A program made the position numbers and the translations under genes. A DNA stretch of 64,000 bases, taken from NCBI RefSeq assembly GCF_020217465.1, contig NZ_CP084115.1, positions 3,720,001 to 3,784,000 of the forward strand, written 5' to 3'. This DNA comes from Cobetia amphilecti. Lineage in GTDB: Bacteria; Pseudomonadota; Gammaproteobacteria; Pseudomonadales; Halomonadaceae. Shown one piece after another: positions 1-8,121 of the stretch (position 1 is its first letter; every line of letters begins with the position of its first letter). A model generated the notes under the pieces. It saw nothing but the letters and a program-made list of their open reading frames with translations, had not been told where the DNA came from and ran no database searches.

Positions 1-838
1 CCACGTCATCCGGATACAGATAGCCTTCCAGGATGATCTCGGCGCTGGCCGGGACTTCGAGATCCGACAGGCCGCATTTGACCAGCTCGGTGCGCGAGCC
101 GCGCAGCAGGCCGGCAAAGGCATACTCGGAGAGTGAATCCGGTACCGGCGTGACAGCGCCGAGGATGGTGGCCGGATCGGCACCCAGAGCCACCGCGACC
201 GGGAAGGGCTCGCCCGGGTGGGCCTTCTGCCACTCGCGGAAGTCCAGTGCGCCGCCACGGTGTGCCAGCCAGCGCATGATCAGGCGATTCTTGCCGAGCT
301 TCTGCTGACGATAGATGCCGAGGTTCTGGCGCTCCTTGTGCGGACCACGGGTGATCACTAGCGGCCAGGTCACCAGCGGTGCGGCATCTCCGGGCCAGCA
401 GTGCTGGATCGGAATCATGTCGAGATCGACATCCTCCCCTTCCAGCACGATCTCCTGACAGGGCGCACGCTTGACCTTCTTCGGCCCCATGCTCATCACC
501 TGCTTGAAGATCGGCAACTTGTCCCAGGCATCCCGGAAGCCCTTGGGCGGCTCCGGCTCCTTGAGGAAGGCCAGCAGCTCGCCGACTTCGCGCAGCGCCT
601 CGACGGATTCCTGGCCCATGCCCAGCGCCACGCGCCGCGGCGTGCCGAACAGATTGCCCAGCACCGGCATGCTGTGGCCCTTGACGTTCTCGAACAGCAA
701 CGCCGGACCTCCCGCCTTCAGGGTGCGATCGCAGATCTCGGTCATCTCCAGATAGGGGTCCACCTCGGCACGAATGCGCTTGAGTTCGCCCTTCTCTTCC
801 AGCGCCGCGATGAAATCGCGTAAGTCTCGATACTGCAT
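1..838 (-). CDS. ubiD: UbiD, 3-octaprenyl-4-hydroxybenzoate decarboxylase (3' end outside window)
   Basis: The N-terminal 279 residues of a UbiD-family decarboxylase, which removes the carboxylate of the polyprenylated 4-hydroxybenzoate intermediate in ubiquinone synthesis using prenylated FMN made by UbiX. The start [19 protein letters not shown], the [20 protein letters not shown] segment and the IIRGPH-like stretch ([19 protein letters not shown]) that begins the prenyl-FMN site are typical. The ATG is at 838. The gene runs off the left edge, so the catalytic Glu region is not visible. It follows rho on the same strand after a strong hairpin (913-944), so it probably has its own promoter. 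Confidence 0.93.
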   Translation of the reverse strand, partial: MQYRDLRDFIAALEEKGELKRIRAEVDPYLEMTEICDRTLKAGGPALLFENVKGHSMPVLGNLFGTPRRVALGMGQESVEALREVGELLAFLKEPEPPKGFRDAWDKLPIFKQVMSMGPKKVKRAPCQEIVLEGEDVDLDMIPIQHCWPGDAAPLVTWPLVITRGPHKERQNLGIYRQQKLGKNRLIMRWLAHRGGALDFREWQKAHPGEPFPVAVALGADPATILGAVTPVPDSLSEYAFAGLLRGSRTELVKCGLSDLEVPASAEIILEGYLYPDDV

Positions 839-912
839 GGGAGTTTCCGCTCGGCTTGATCAAGTCCCGAGCATACCATTGCCAGCCGGCACTCGGCAGG
901 TCAGCAACGCAA

Positions 913-944
913 GACGCCCACTTCCCGGGTGGGAAGTGGGCGTC
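913..944 (-). terminator. Hairpin downstream of rho
   Basis: Perfect 14-bp arms (913-926 and 931-944) around a 4-nt loop, between the rho stop codon and the ubiD start. The minus-strand tail has only broken T runs, so it may be a weak intrinsic terminator or an RNA 3'-end stabiliser. Confidence 0.6.
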
Positions 945-997
945 CTGGCAAGCACCTGTCGAGAACATGGCCAGCCAACCGGCTGGGCCAGTGTCGA

Positions 998-2257
998 TCA
1001 GCGGCGCTTCATGGCCTCGAAGAACTCGAGATTGGTCTTGGTATCTTTCAGGCGATCGATCAGGAACTCGGTGGCCGCCACATCTTCCATCGGGTTGAGC
1101 AGCTTGCGCAGGATCCACATGCGCTGCATTTCATCCTCGGACGCGATCAGGTCTTCACGACGCGTGCCGGAGCGACGGATGTTGAGGGCCGGGAAGACGC
1201 GACGCTCGGCCAGCTTGCGGTCGAGGTGAGCTTCCATGTTACCGGTGCCCTTGAATTCCTCGAAGATGACTTCGTCCATCTTGGAACCGGTATCGACCAG
1301 CGCCGTGGCGAGGATGGTCAGGCTGCCGCCTTCTTCGATGTTACGCGCGGCACCGAAGAAGCGCTTCGGCTTCTCGAGGGCGTGAGCGTCGACACCACCG
1401 GTCAGCACCTTGCCGGAGGACGGCACCACGGTGTTGTAGGCACGCGCCAGACGGGTCACGGAATCGAGCAGGATGACGACATCCTTCTTGTGCTCGACCA
1501 GACGCTTGGCCTTCTCGATCACCATCTCGGCGACCTGGACGTGACGGGCCGGCGGCTCATCGAAGGTGGAAGCCACGACTTCGCCACGCACGGTGCGCGA
1601 CATCTCGGTAACTTCCTCGGGACGCTCATCGATCAGCAGCACGATGAGGTGACATTCGGGGTTGTTGCGCGTGATGGAGGCGGCGATGTTCTGCAGCATC
1701 ATCGTCTTGCCCGCCTTGGGCGGCGAGACGATCAGGCCACGCTGGCCCTTGCCGATCGGTGCGGTCAGATCAAGGATGCGCGAGGTGATGTCTTCGGTGG
1801 AACCGTTGCCGATTTCCATCAGCAGGCGCGACTGCGGGAACAGCGGCGTCAGGTTCTCGAACAGGATCTTGTGCTTGGCATTCTCGGGGCGGTCAAAGTT
1901 GATCTGATTGACCTTGAGCAGCGCGAAGTAACGCTCCCCTTCCTTCGGCGGACGAATCTTGCCGGAGATGGTGTCGCCCTTGCGCAGATTGAAGCGACGG
2001 ATCTGGGACGGTGAAACGTAGATGTCATCAGGGCCCGCGAGGTAGGAAGAGTCTGCACTGCGAAGGAAGCCGAAGCCGTCCTGCAGGATTTCCAGAACGC
2101 CGTCGCCGTAGATGTCCTCACCGCTTTTCGCGTGCTTCTTGAGGATGGCGAAGATGATGTCCTGCTTGCGCGAACGTGCCAGATTATCGATGCCCATCGT
2201 CTGGGCAAGTTCCAGCAGTTCGGGGACAGTATTTTGCTTGAGTTGGGTAAGATTCAT
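998..2257 (-). CDS. rho: Transcription termination factor Rho
   Basis: A 419-residue hexameric RNA-dependent ATPase that terminates transcription at C-rich unstructured RNA. It matches E. coli Rho (419 aa) in length. An N-terminal helical domain and RNA-binding cold-shock-like fold (about 50-120, with GFGFLRS) precede the ATPase core. The Walker A sequence [10 protein letters not shown] lies near residue 180, [13 protein letters not shown] follows, and [13 protein letters not shown] carries the Walker B/Q-loop region. The gene lies downstream of trxA on the same strand, as in E. coli, but about 600 nt apart. That spacing fits a long leader used for autoregulation. Confidence 0.98.
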   Translation of the reverse strand: MNLTQLKQNTVPELLELAQTMGIDNLARSRKQDIIFAILKKHAKSGEDIYGDGVLEILQDGFGFLRSADSSYLAGPDDIYVSPSQIRRFNLRKGDTISGKIRPPKEGERYFALLKVNQINFDRPENAKHKILFENLTPLFPQSRLLMEIGNGSTEDITSRILDLTAPIGKGQRGLIVSPPKAGKTMMLQNIAASITRNNPECHLIVLLIDERPEEVTEMSRTVRGEVVASTFDEPPARHVQVAEMVIEKAKRLVEHKKDVVILLDSVTRLARAYNTVVPSSGKVLTGGVDAHALEKPKRFFGAARNIEEGGSLTILATALVDTGSKMDEVIFEEFKGTGNMEAHLDRKLAERRVFPALNIRRSGTRREDLIASEDEMQRMWILRKLLNPMEDVAATEFLIDRLKDTKTNLEFFEAMKRR

Positions 2258-2853
2258 CGGCTTTGTTTGAACGTGGCTCAGGTCAGCAGGGCTGATAGAT
2301 AAGAAGGGAATCGAGAAGACGGGCAGAAGGCAAGGACCGGCACTGCAAAGGTGCAGACAGAACTCGACAGCATTCCCGGAGGCAAGCGCCTGAGCTGGAT
2401 GAAGACAGGTGCCAAAAGTTCAGGAAAGATCACTCACCACGGCCGAACTATGAATTCAGCAACGGAGTGTCGAGCTACGGATGTCCAGCGACGACGGACC
2501 GGTCGAAGGGACACGGAGCGTCATGCTTCCTGACAGAAAAGTCTTCTCGATATGGAATCTAGCGGTATGAATCGCCTGGTGGCTGGCCGGCGTGTTGCGG
2601 GCAGCATTACCAGAGGGCTGGCTGACAACTGGGGGACCGTGGGACGGTCGACATGACGCAATCAGAGAGCGTGTAATCAGGCGAACGCCTCGATGGTAGT
2701 CAAGCCGGCCCCTGAACGCAAGCCCCGGCGGCCTGGTGGCGCTCCCGGCGCTGCCTGAAGCGCTCGCTAGCGGCCAGTCAGCGCTGCGATAGCCGCCGCT
2801 GACGTGGCGCTTTCACTGACGGCTCAAGGCACCTGGCGGCGGCAAGGCCCGAT
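2258..2853 (-). promoter_or_regulatory. rho leader / trxA-rho intergenic region
   Basis: 596 nt with no convincing gene; the 60-residue plus-strand ORF at 2351-2533 looks spurious. In E. coli the rho leader is long and the gene is autoregulated by premature termination. The similar spacing here suggests the same, but I see no conserved rhoL-like peptide. GC is high next to trxA and drops toward the proposed promoter at 2674-2703. Confidence 0.45.
2674..2703 (-). promoter_or_regulatory. Candidate sigma-70 promoter for rho
   Basis: On the minus strand TTGACT (2698-2703) is followed after 18 nt by TGATTA (2674-2679). If used, it gives a rho leader of roughly 410 nt. The -35 is good and the -10 mediocre. 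Confidence 0.35.
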
Positions 2854-3180
2854 TCACAGATTGGCATCCAGAAAGGCTGCCAGCTGCGCGCGCGGCATGG
2901 CGCCCACCTTGCTGGCTTCGACATTGCCGCCCACAAACAGCATCAATGTCGGCACACCGCGCACGCCGAAGCGGGCGGCGAGTTCAGGGGCTTCATCGAC
3001 ATCGACCTTGACGATCTTGAGCTGCCCTTCGTATTCCTCGGCCAGGGATTCCAGCGTCGGTGCCACGCTCTTGCACGGCCCGCACCAGGAAGCCCAGAAA
3101 TCCACCAGCACCGGATGCTCGCTCTCCAGCACCACGGATTCGAAGTCCCTTTCTGCAATCGGTACCACACGTTCGCTCAT
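2854..3180 (-). CDS. trxA: Thioredoxin 1
   Basis: A 108-residue cytoplasmic dithiol protein that reduces disulfides in ribonucleotide reductase, PAPS reductase, peroxiredoxins and other partners, and is itself recycled by thioredoxin reductase (trxB at 37257). The active site WCGPCK is at residues 32-37 (Cys33, Cys36), and the cis-Pro motif GVPTLMLF sits near residue 75. Length equals E. coli TrxA (109). A GGGAG sequence lies upstream of the ATG at 3180. It is divergent from ppx and upstream of rho, a conserved neighbourhood. Confidence 0.97.
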   Translation of the reverse strand: MSERVVPIAERDFESVVLESEHPVLVDFWASWCGPCKSVAPTLESLAEEYEGQLKIVKVDVDEAPELAARFGVRGVPTLMLFVGGNVEASKVGAMPRAQLAAFLDANL

Positions 3181-3586
3181 CGCGACGTTATCTCCCAGAC
3201 CCGGTTGGTCTTGCTGATTGTGCTGCGTGATGGCTTGCGACTCATTGAGCGTGATGATGACCCGCGACTTCGTCGTTCTGTCATATCACGCCGCTAGAAT
3301 AGCATGCCCCATGCGCTGAATGTGCCGCCAGCCCCTCGTGGTGATGGCGCCGTATGTGCCACCGGTTTGACACCTCTGGCCAGTCGCCGCAATCTTGCGA
3401 GAGTCGCCGCCGCGACCTGCTGCCAGCGTCATCTTCCCGCAGCAGGCTCGCGTCCGGTGGCCGCCCACGCTCACGACAACTTCATTGCGCCATGGTCGCC
3501 ACGCAAGGAAGCCGTCGCAGGAGTTGGCGTGAAGGAGGCAGTGCATGATGCCTGCCATGAATGACCCGCCGTAAAGGACTCCGCCC
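3181..3586. promoter_or_regulatory. Divergent trxA / ppx promoter region
   Basis: 406 nt between two divergent genes, so it should hold both promoters. A TATTCT hexamer for trxA lies at 3296-3301 on the minus strand, without a convincing -35. I see no strong ppx promoter and no RNA gene. Confidence 0.4.
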
Positions 3587-5146
3587 TTGAGTGAATCAGC
3601 ACCCTCCCAGCACCCGCAACCCACCGCCTCTGATGAAGGCAGTGCCGGCAATGAGGCCCCGCTGCTGAAGCTGGCCGCCATCGATCTGGGTTCCAACAGC
3701 TTCCACCTGCTGCTGGCCAACCACCAGGCGGGGCAATTGCAGGTCGTGGCCAAGCAGGGTGAGAAGGTCCAGCTGGCGGCAGGGCTGGACGAAGACGGCA
3801 TGCTCAGCGAGGAAGCCATGGAGCGCGCCCTCAACTGCCTCGCCCAGTTCGCGCCCTTCATCGATGGCATCGAGGCCGACCATCTGCGGGTCGTGGGCAC
3901 CAACGCCCTGCGCGCCGCGCATAACAGTGAAGAACTGATCGAGCGTGCCGAGGCTCTGTTGGGGCATCCCATCGAGATCATCGCCGGGCGCGAAGAAGCC
4001 CGCCTCATCTATCTGGGCGCGGCGCATGCGCTGGCCGATGTGCACGGCAAGCGCCTGATCGTCGATATCGGCGGCGGTTCCACCGAGTTCATCATCGGCG
4101 AGCAGTTCGAGCCCCAGCTGCTGGAAAGCCTGCACATGGGCTGCGTCGCCTATACCAAGGCCTTCTTCCAGGACGGCGAGATCAGCGAGAAGCGCATGCG
4201 CCGCGCCGAGCTGGCCGCACGCTCGGAACTGGCCAGCATCCAGCGCACCTATCGCGAGATGGGCTGGGATGACCCGGTCGGCTCCTCCGGCACCATCAAG
4301 GCCGCCGCCAACGTGCTGGAAGCGCACGGCTGGGCCCCGCATGGCGTGGTCACACGTGAGGGGCTGCACAAGCTGCGCGCGGCGCTATTGGAGTTCAAGC
4401 GCCTCGACAAGGTCAGCCTGCCGGGCCTGAAGAGCGATCGCGCCAGCGTCTTCCCAGCGGGCATCGCCATCCTGTGCGGTGTCTTCGAGGCACTGGGGCT
4501 GGAGCAGATGCGCTACTCCGACGGTGCGCTGCGTGAAGGCGTACTGTTCGATCTGATCGGGCGCAACACGCCGGAGGATTCGCGTCTGTCCGCCATCGAG
4601 TCGCTGCAGCGTCGCTACGGCATCGATACCCGCCACGCCAGCAATGTGCGCGACACCGCCCTGCAGCTGTTCGATCAGGTCGCCGGCGACTGGGCGCTGG
4701 GGGCGACGTCACGTCAGCTGCTGAGCTGGGCCGCTGACCTCCACGAAGTCGGCCAGGCGGTTTCCCACAGCCAGTTCCATCGCCATGGCGCCTACCTGCT
4801 CGAGCATTCCGACCTGCTCGGCTTCTCGCGTCCGGAACAGCGCGCGCTGGCCTTCCTGGTCCGCGCCCACCGTCGCAAGTTCCCCAAGAACGAACTGGCG
4901 GCGCTGCCGGAGCCGCAGCAACCGCGTCTGGCGCGTCTGGCACGCCTGCTGCGCATGGCGGTGATGCTCAACCATTCACGCTCGGAAGCGCCGGTGCTCG
5001 GCATGCATCTCAGCGCCGAAGGCGACGACCTGACGCTCAACCTGACCGAGGAATATCGCGATCACAGCCTGATCAACGATGACCTCAGTCAGGAAAGCGA
5101 GCTGCAGAAAGCCGCCGGCATGACGCTGACACTGGCCGATGCCTGA
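3587..5146 (+). CDS. ppx: Exopolyphosphatase (Ppx/GppA family)
   Basis: A 519-residue phosphatase that removes terminal phosphate from inorganic polyphosphate. The actin-like ATPase fold shows AIDLGSNSFH at residues 31-40 and DIGGGSTEFIIGE near residue 160, the phosphate-binding loops of the family. An HD-like helical C-terminal half follows. Length fits E. coli Ppx (513) better than GppA. The start is a TTG at 3587 with AAAGGA 9 nt upstream; no in-frame ATG lies close by before the conserved domain. The first 28 residues are a non-conserved-looking leader. It is next to trxA, as in Pseudomonas, and convergent with tilS. Confidence 0.93.
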   Translation: MSESAPSQHPQPTASDEGSAGNEAPLLKLAAIDLGSNSFHLLLANHQAGQLQVVAKQGEKVQLAAGLDEDGMLSEEAMERALNCLAQFAPFIDGIEADHLRVVGTNALRAAHNSEELIERAEALLGHPIEIIAGREEARLIYLGAAHALADVHGKRLIVDIGGGSTEFIIGEQFEPQLLESLHMGCVAYTKAFFQDGEISEKRMRRAELAARSELASIQRTYREMGWDDPVGSSGTIKAAANVLEAHGWAPHGVVTREGLHKLRAALLEFKRLDKVSLPGLKSDRASVFPAGIAILCGVFEALGLEQMRYSDGALREGVLFDLIGRNTPEDSRLSAIESLQRRYGIDTRHASNVRDTALQLFDQVAGDWALGATSRQLLSWAADLHEVGQAVSHSQFHRHGAYLLEHSDLLGFSRPEQRALAFLVRAHRRKFPKNELAALPEPQQPRLARLARLLRMAVMLNHSRSEAPVLGMHLSAEGDDLTLNLTEEYRDHSLINDDLSQESELQKAAGMTLTLADA

Positions 5147-5187
5147 GCGAGCACTGCGCAAGACATCGGCGAGACCGCCCGCTGGCC

Positions 5188-6732
5188 TCACTGCTGTGTG
5201 AGTACGGCCAGTAGCCACCAGCCCCGCGAGGGATGCCACAGCCCCGCGACAGTCCCGTCGTGCATGCGTGCCACACGCAACTGGTCACGCTGCCACGGCG
5301 GGATATTGGCTTCCTGCAGCAAGCGCTTGAGATCGCGCCGCCCCCGCCCTGCCACTCGCAGTACATCTCCCGGCTGACGTGAGGTGAAGGCAACATGCTG
5401 CTCATCCCTTCCCAGCGCCCGCCATGCCTTGCGCGCCTCAGCATCCCACTCAGAGGGTGGCGTCTCGCCAGGTTGGCGACCACTTCCCGCACAGCCGGTA
5501 TCGCCTTGTCGATGACGCACACCCTGCTCAATAACGGTATCTGACACCTGCCACCACAGCTGGCCGCGCCACGCGCGCACGCTGACGGTGTATTCGGCGT
5601 TGGCCCAGTGCACCTCGGCCACCGAGTCGGGCGGCGTGGCGATCAACTGCTGCAGGCTCATCAAGCGACCCCGCGGCGGCACCGGCCAGCCACGCGACTG
5701 GCATAGATGGCGCAGGACCAACCGCTGACGTGACTCACTCAAGCCTGCCAGCTCCGCCAGTGACAACTGCGTCTCGTGCGCCCGCCCCTGATCCAGGCCC
5801 TGATTAAGCCTCTGATTCAGTCCCTGCTCCTGCTCCTGCTCCTGTCCCTGCTCATGTCCTTGAGCTTCGCGCTCCGCGCCTGACACCTGAATCTTCGCCA
5901 GCAGCTCGGCCGCTAGCTCATCAAGCAGTGACTGCTCTTCCTGCAACTGTTGCGCCGAACGCGCCAGGCTGGCCACGGCCTGCGGCCAGCGCGCCTGCAG
6001 CAGCGGCACGACACTGTGGCGCAGGTAGTTGCGATCAAACTGCTGATCGACATTGCTGGGGTCTTCGCACCAGTCGCGCCCGGCCTGCAAACCCTGCTGG
6101 CTCGCCAATGTCAGGATTTCATGGCGCGGGATGCCCAACAGCGGCCGGAGTAGTCGTGCCCGCTCATTGGCGAGCTGGTCTTGCCCGGGAGACGCTTCGC
6201 CCACGGCCAGCGCCCGCTCAGGCGGCATGGCCGCCAGCCCGCGCCCGCCACTGCCACGCAGCGCGTTGAGCAACAGCGTCTCGGCCTGATCATCCTGATG
6301 CTGCGCCAGCCACAGGCTATCCCCCGCCGCCAGACAGGCGCTCAGTGCCGCCAGCCGCCCTTCGCGCGCTGCCGCCTCCAGTCCTCGCGACTTGAGTGCT
6401 GTCTCCGCCAGCGCCAGATGACGCACGCTCAGCGGCAGCCCGAGGCGCGAGGCCAGCCTGCGCGCCAGCTGCTCGAAATCATCGTTGGCCGCCTGCAGGC
6501 CGTGATGCACATGCACCAGCCGCAGTCGACGCGGGCAGTCCTTGACCGCGCGAGCCGCCAGCCGCGCCAGCATCACCGAATCCAGCCCGCCCGAGAGCGC
6601 GATCCACACCGTGCGCCTGGCATCGCTGGCCTCGAGCGCTTCGCGCACGGCGACGAGTGCGCGCGACTCCGCCATCTCGCTCAGCGGTTGAGCGCGCAGG
6701 CACAGCGAATCCAGTGAGGGGGACAGAGACAT
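5188..6732 (-). CDS. tilS: tRNA(Ile)-lysidine synthetase TilS
   Basis: A 514-residue ATP-dependent ligase that converts C34 of the CAU anticodon of tRNA-Ile to lysidine, changing both codon reading and charging. The N-type PP-loop SGGLDS is at residues 47-52 and HVHHGLQ follows. A TilS substrate-binding middle domain and a C-terminal domain (ending near HPSRGWWLL) are present. I chose the ATG at 6732 because AGGAG stands 7 nt upstream; the frame stays open to 6849. Residues about 292-315 are a Gln/Glu/Asn-rich stretch encoded by six 12-bp repeats, longer than usual for the linker. It is the last gene of the accA-tilS end of the big minus-strand run. Confidence 0.95.
   Translation of the reverse strand: MSLSPSLDSLCLRAQPLSEMAESRALVAVREALEASDARRTVWIALSGGLDSVMLARLAARAVKDCPRRLRLVHVHHGLQAANDDFEQLARRLASRLGLPLSVRHLALAETALKSRGLEAAAREGRLAALSACLAAGDSLWLAQHQDDQAETLLLNALRGSGGRGLAAMPPERALAVGEASPGQDQLANERARLLRPLLGIPRHEILTLASQQGLQAGRDWCEDPSNVDQQFDRNYLRHSVVPLLQARWPQAVASLARSAQQLQEEQSLLDELAAELLAKIQVSGAEREAQGHEQGQEQEQEQGLNQRLNQGLDQGRAHETQLSLAELAGLSESRQRLVLRHLCQSRGWPVPPRGRLMSLQQLIATPPDSVAEVHWANAEYTVSVRAWRGQLWWQVSDTVIEQGVRHRQGDTGCAGSGRQPGETPPSEWDAEARKAWRALGRDEQHVAFTSRQPGDVLRVAGRGRRDLKRLLQEANIPPWQRDQLRVARMHDGTVAGLWHPSRGWWLLAVLTQQ
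5789..5860 (-). repeat. 12-bp x 6 coding tandem repeat in tilS
   Basis: Six imperfect 12-bp units in phase with the reading frame, each encoding four residues of the form G-x-E/N/D-Q (GHEQ, GQEQ, EQEQ, GLNQ, RLNQ, GLDQ). The units can lengthen or shorten the linker by four residues without a frameshift. Confidence 0.85.
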
Positions 6733-6814
6733 GTCGGGCTCCTGTCGCGAAGCGGATGAAGTAAGTGGTGGAGAAAAGGAAGTGGAGAAGAAAACGCCGG
6801 CCCTGAACGCAAGA

Positions 6815-6840
6815 ACGCCCCCGGAAGAATCCGGAGGCGT
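6815..6840 (-). terminator. Intrinsic terminator after accA
   Basis: 11-bp arms (6815-6825 and 6830-6840) with one wobble, followed on the minus strand by TCTTGCGTT. It lies between the accA stop and the tilS start. Confidence 0.6.
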
Positions 6841-6891
6841 CCTGGTCACGCGGGCATGAGCCGATCGCGCTTCACGCGAGAGGCACCGGGA

Positions 6892-7845
6892 TCATGCCGG
6901 GGCGCCGTAGCTCATCAGGCGCTGGTAACGACGCTCCAGCAGGGCATCAGTATCCAGGGCGCCAAGACGCTCCAGACCTTCGCCCAGCGCGGCCTTGATG
7001 CTGTCGGCAGCGGACTGCGGGTTGCGGTGTGCACCACCCAGCGGCTCCTTGATCAGGTTGTCGACGAAGCCCAGCTCCTTGAGGCGCGAGGCAGTGATGC
7101 CCATCGCATCAGCGGCATCGGCGGCACGCTCGGCGCTCTTCCACAGGATGGAGGCGCAACCTTCCGGCGAGATCACCGAGTAGGTGGAGTACTGCAGCAT
7201 GTTCAGCTCGTCACACACGCCGATGGCCAGTGCGCCGCCGGAACCACCCTCACCGATGACGGTGGAGATGATCGGCGTCTTGAGGCGAGACATCACCGCC
7301 AGGTTGTAGGCGATGGCCTCGGACTGACCGCGCTCCTCGGCACCGATGCCCGGATAGGCACCCGGGGTGTCGATGAAGGTCAGGATCGGCATCTTGAAAC
7401 GCTCGGCCATCTCCATCAGACGGCAGGCCTTGCGGTAGCCTTCCGGACGCGGCATGCCGAAGTTGCGACGCACCTTTTCCTTCACGTCGCGGCCTTTCTG
7501 GTGACCGATCACCATCACCGGCTTGTCGTCGAGACGCGCGATACCGCCGACCAGCGCTTCGTCGTCCGCGTAGTGACGGTCGCCGTGCAGCTCATCGAAA
7601 TCCGTGAACAGATTCTCGAGGTAGTCGAGGGTATACGGGCGCTGCGGGTGACGTGCCAGCTGAGATACCTGCCAGGCGCCGAGGTCCTTGAAGATGGACT
7701 CGGTGAGCTTGGTGCTCTTTTCCTGCAGGCGAGCGATCTCGTCAGACAGGTTGACCTGGGAGTCGTTACCGACCAGACGGAGTTCCTCGATCTTGGCCTG
7801 CAGCTCGGCGATCGGCTGTTCAAAGTCCAGATAATTGGGATTCAT
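6892..7845 (-). CDS. accA: Acetyl-CoA carboxylase carboxyltransferase subunit alpha
   Basis: A 317-residue subunit that, with AccD, moves CO2 from carboxybiotin to acetyl-CoA to give malonyl-CoA, the first step of fatty acid synthesis. [19 protein letters not shown] starts the protein like E. coli AccA (319 aa). The crotonase-like core contains [18 protein letters not shown], and the oxyanion-hole region reads [13 protein letters not shown]. The ATG at 7845 is preferred over the open-frame start at 7914 because it gives the family N-terminus, although no strong ribosome binding site is visible. It sits directly after dnaE, as in E. coli. Confidence 0.97.
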   Translation of the reverse strand: MNPNYLDFEQPIAELQAKIEELRLVGNDSQVNLSDEIARLQEKSTKLTESIFKDLGAWQVSQLARHPQRPYTLDYLENLFTDFDELHGDRHYADDEALVGGIARLDDKPVMVIGHQKGRDVKEKVRRNFGMPRPEGYRKACRLMEMAERFKMPILTFIDTPGAYPGIGAEERGQSEAIAYNLAVMSRLKTPIISTVIGEGGSGGALAIGVCDELNMLQYSTYSVISPEGCASILWKSAERAADAADAMGITASRLKELGFVDNLIKEPLGGAHRNPQSAADSIKAALGEGLERLGALDTDALLERRYQRLMSYGAPA

Positions 7846-8072
7846 AAGGCGTTTCGTTCGTCGTCTCGGGCAGCCAGGAAAGCGAGTCGGCCGGGTCACT
7901 CCCCCTGAGCACACGCTCAGGCGATCTGTGGCTCGCGGCGGTCACAGTCGGCATGGAATTGGGTACGGAAAAGATGGACAGGCATTATCGCACCCTGTTC
8001 GACAGGTGCAAACCTTGCCCGCCTGTTAGGCGTGGATTAACTCTGCGCCCACGCCGCTCATCTCGCTGCTAC

Positions 8073-8100
8073 GCCTGCCCCGCCGCTTGGCGAGGCAGGC
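8073..8100 (-). terminator. Hairpin downstream of dnaE
   Basis: Arms of 12 bp with one G-T wobble (8073-8084 against 8089-8100), 22 nt past the dnaE stop. There is no U tract, so a role in termination is uncertain. Confidence 0.35.
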
Positions 8101-8121
8101 ACCATCCGGTGGGCCAGCACC

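Noticed and set aside
6-1118. 370-residue minus-strand frame across ubiD and the rho end
   Set aside because: It runs through the rho terminator hairpin and overlaps ubiD in another frame; low-complexity Gly/Arg/Ala text without family likeness.
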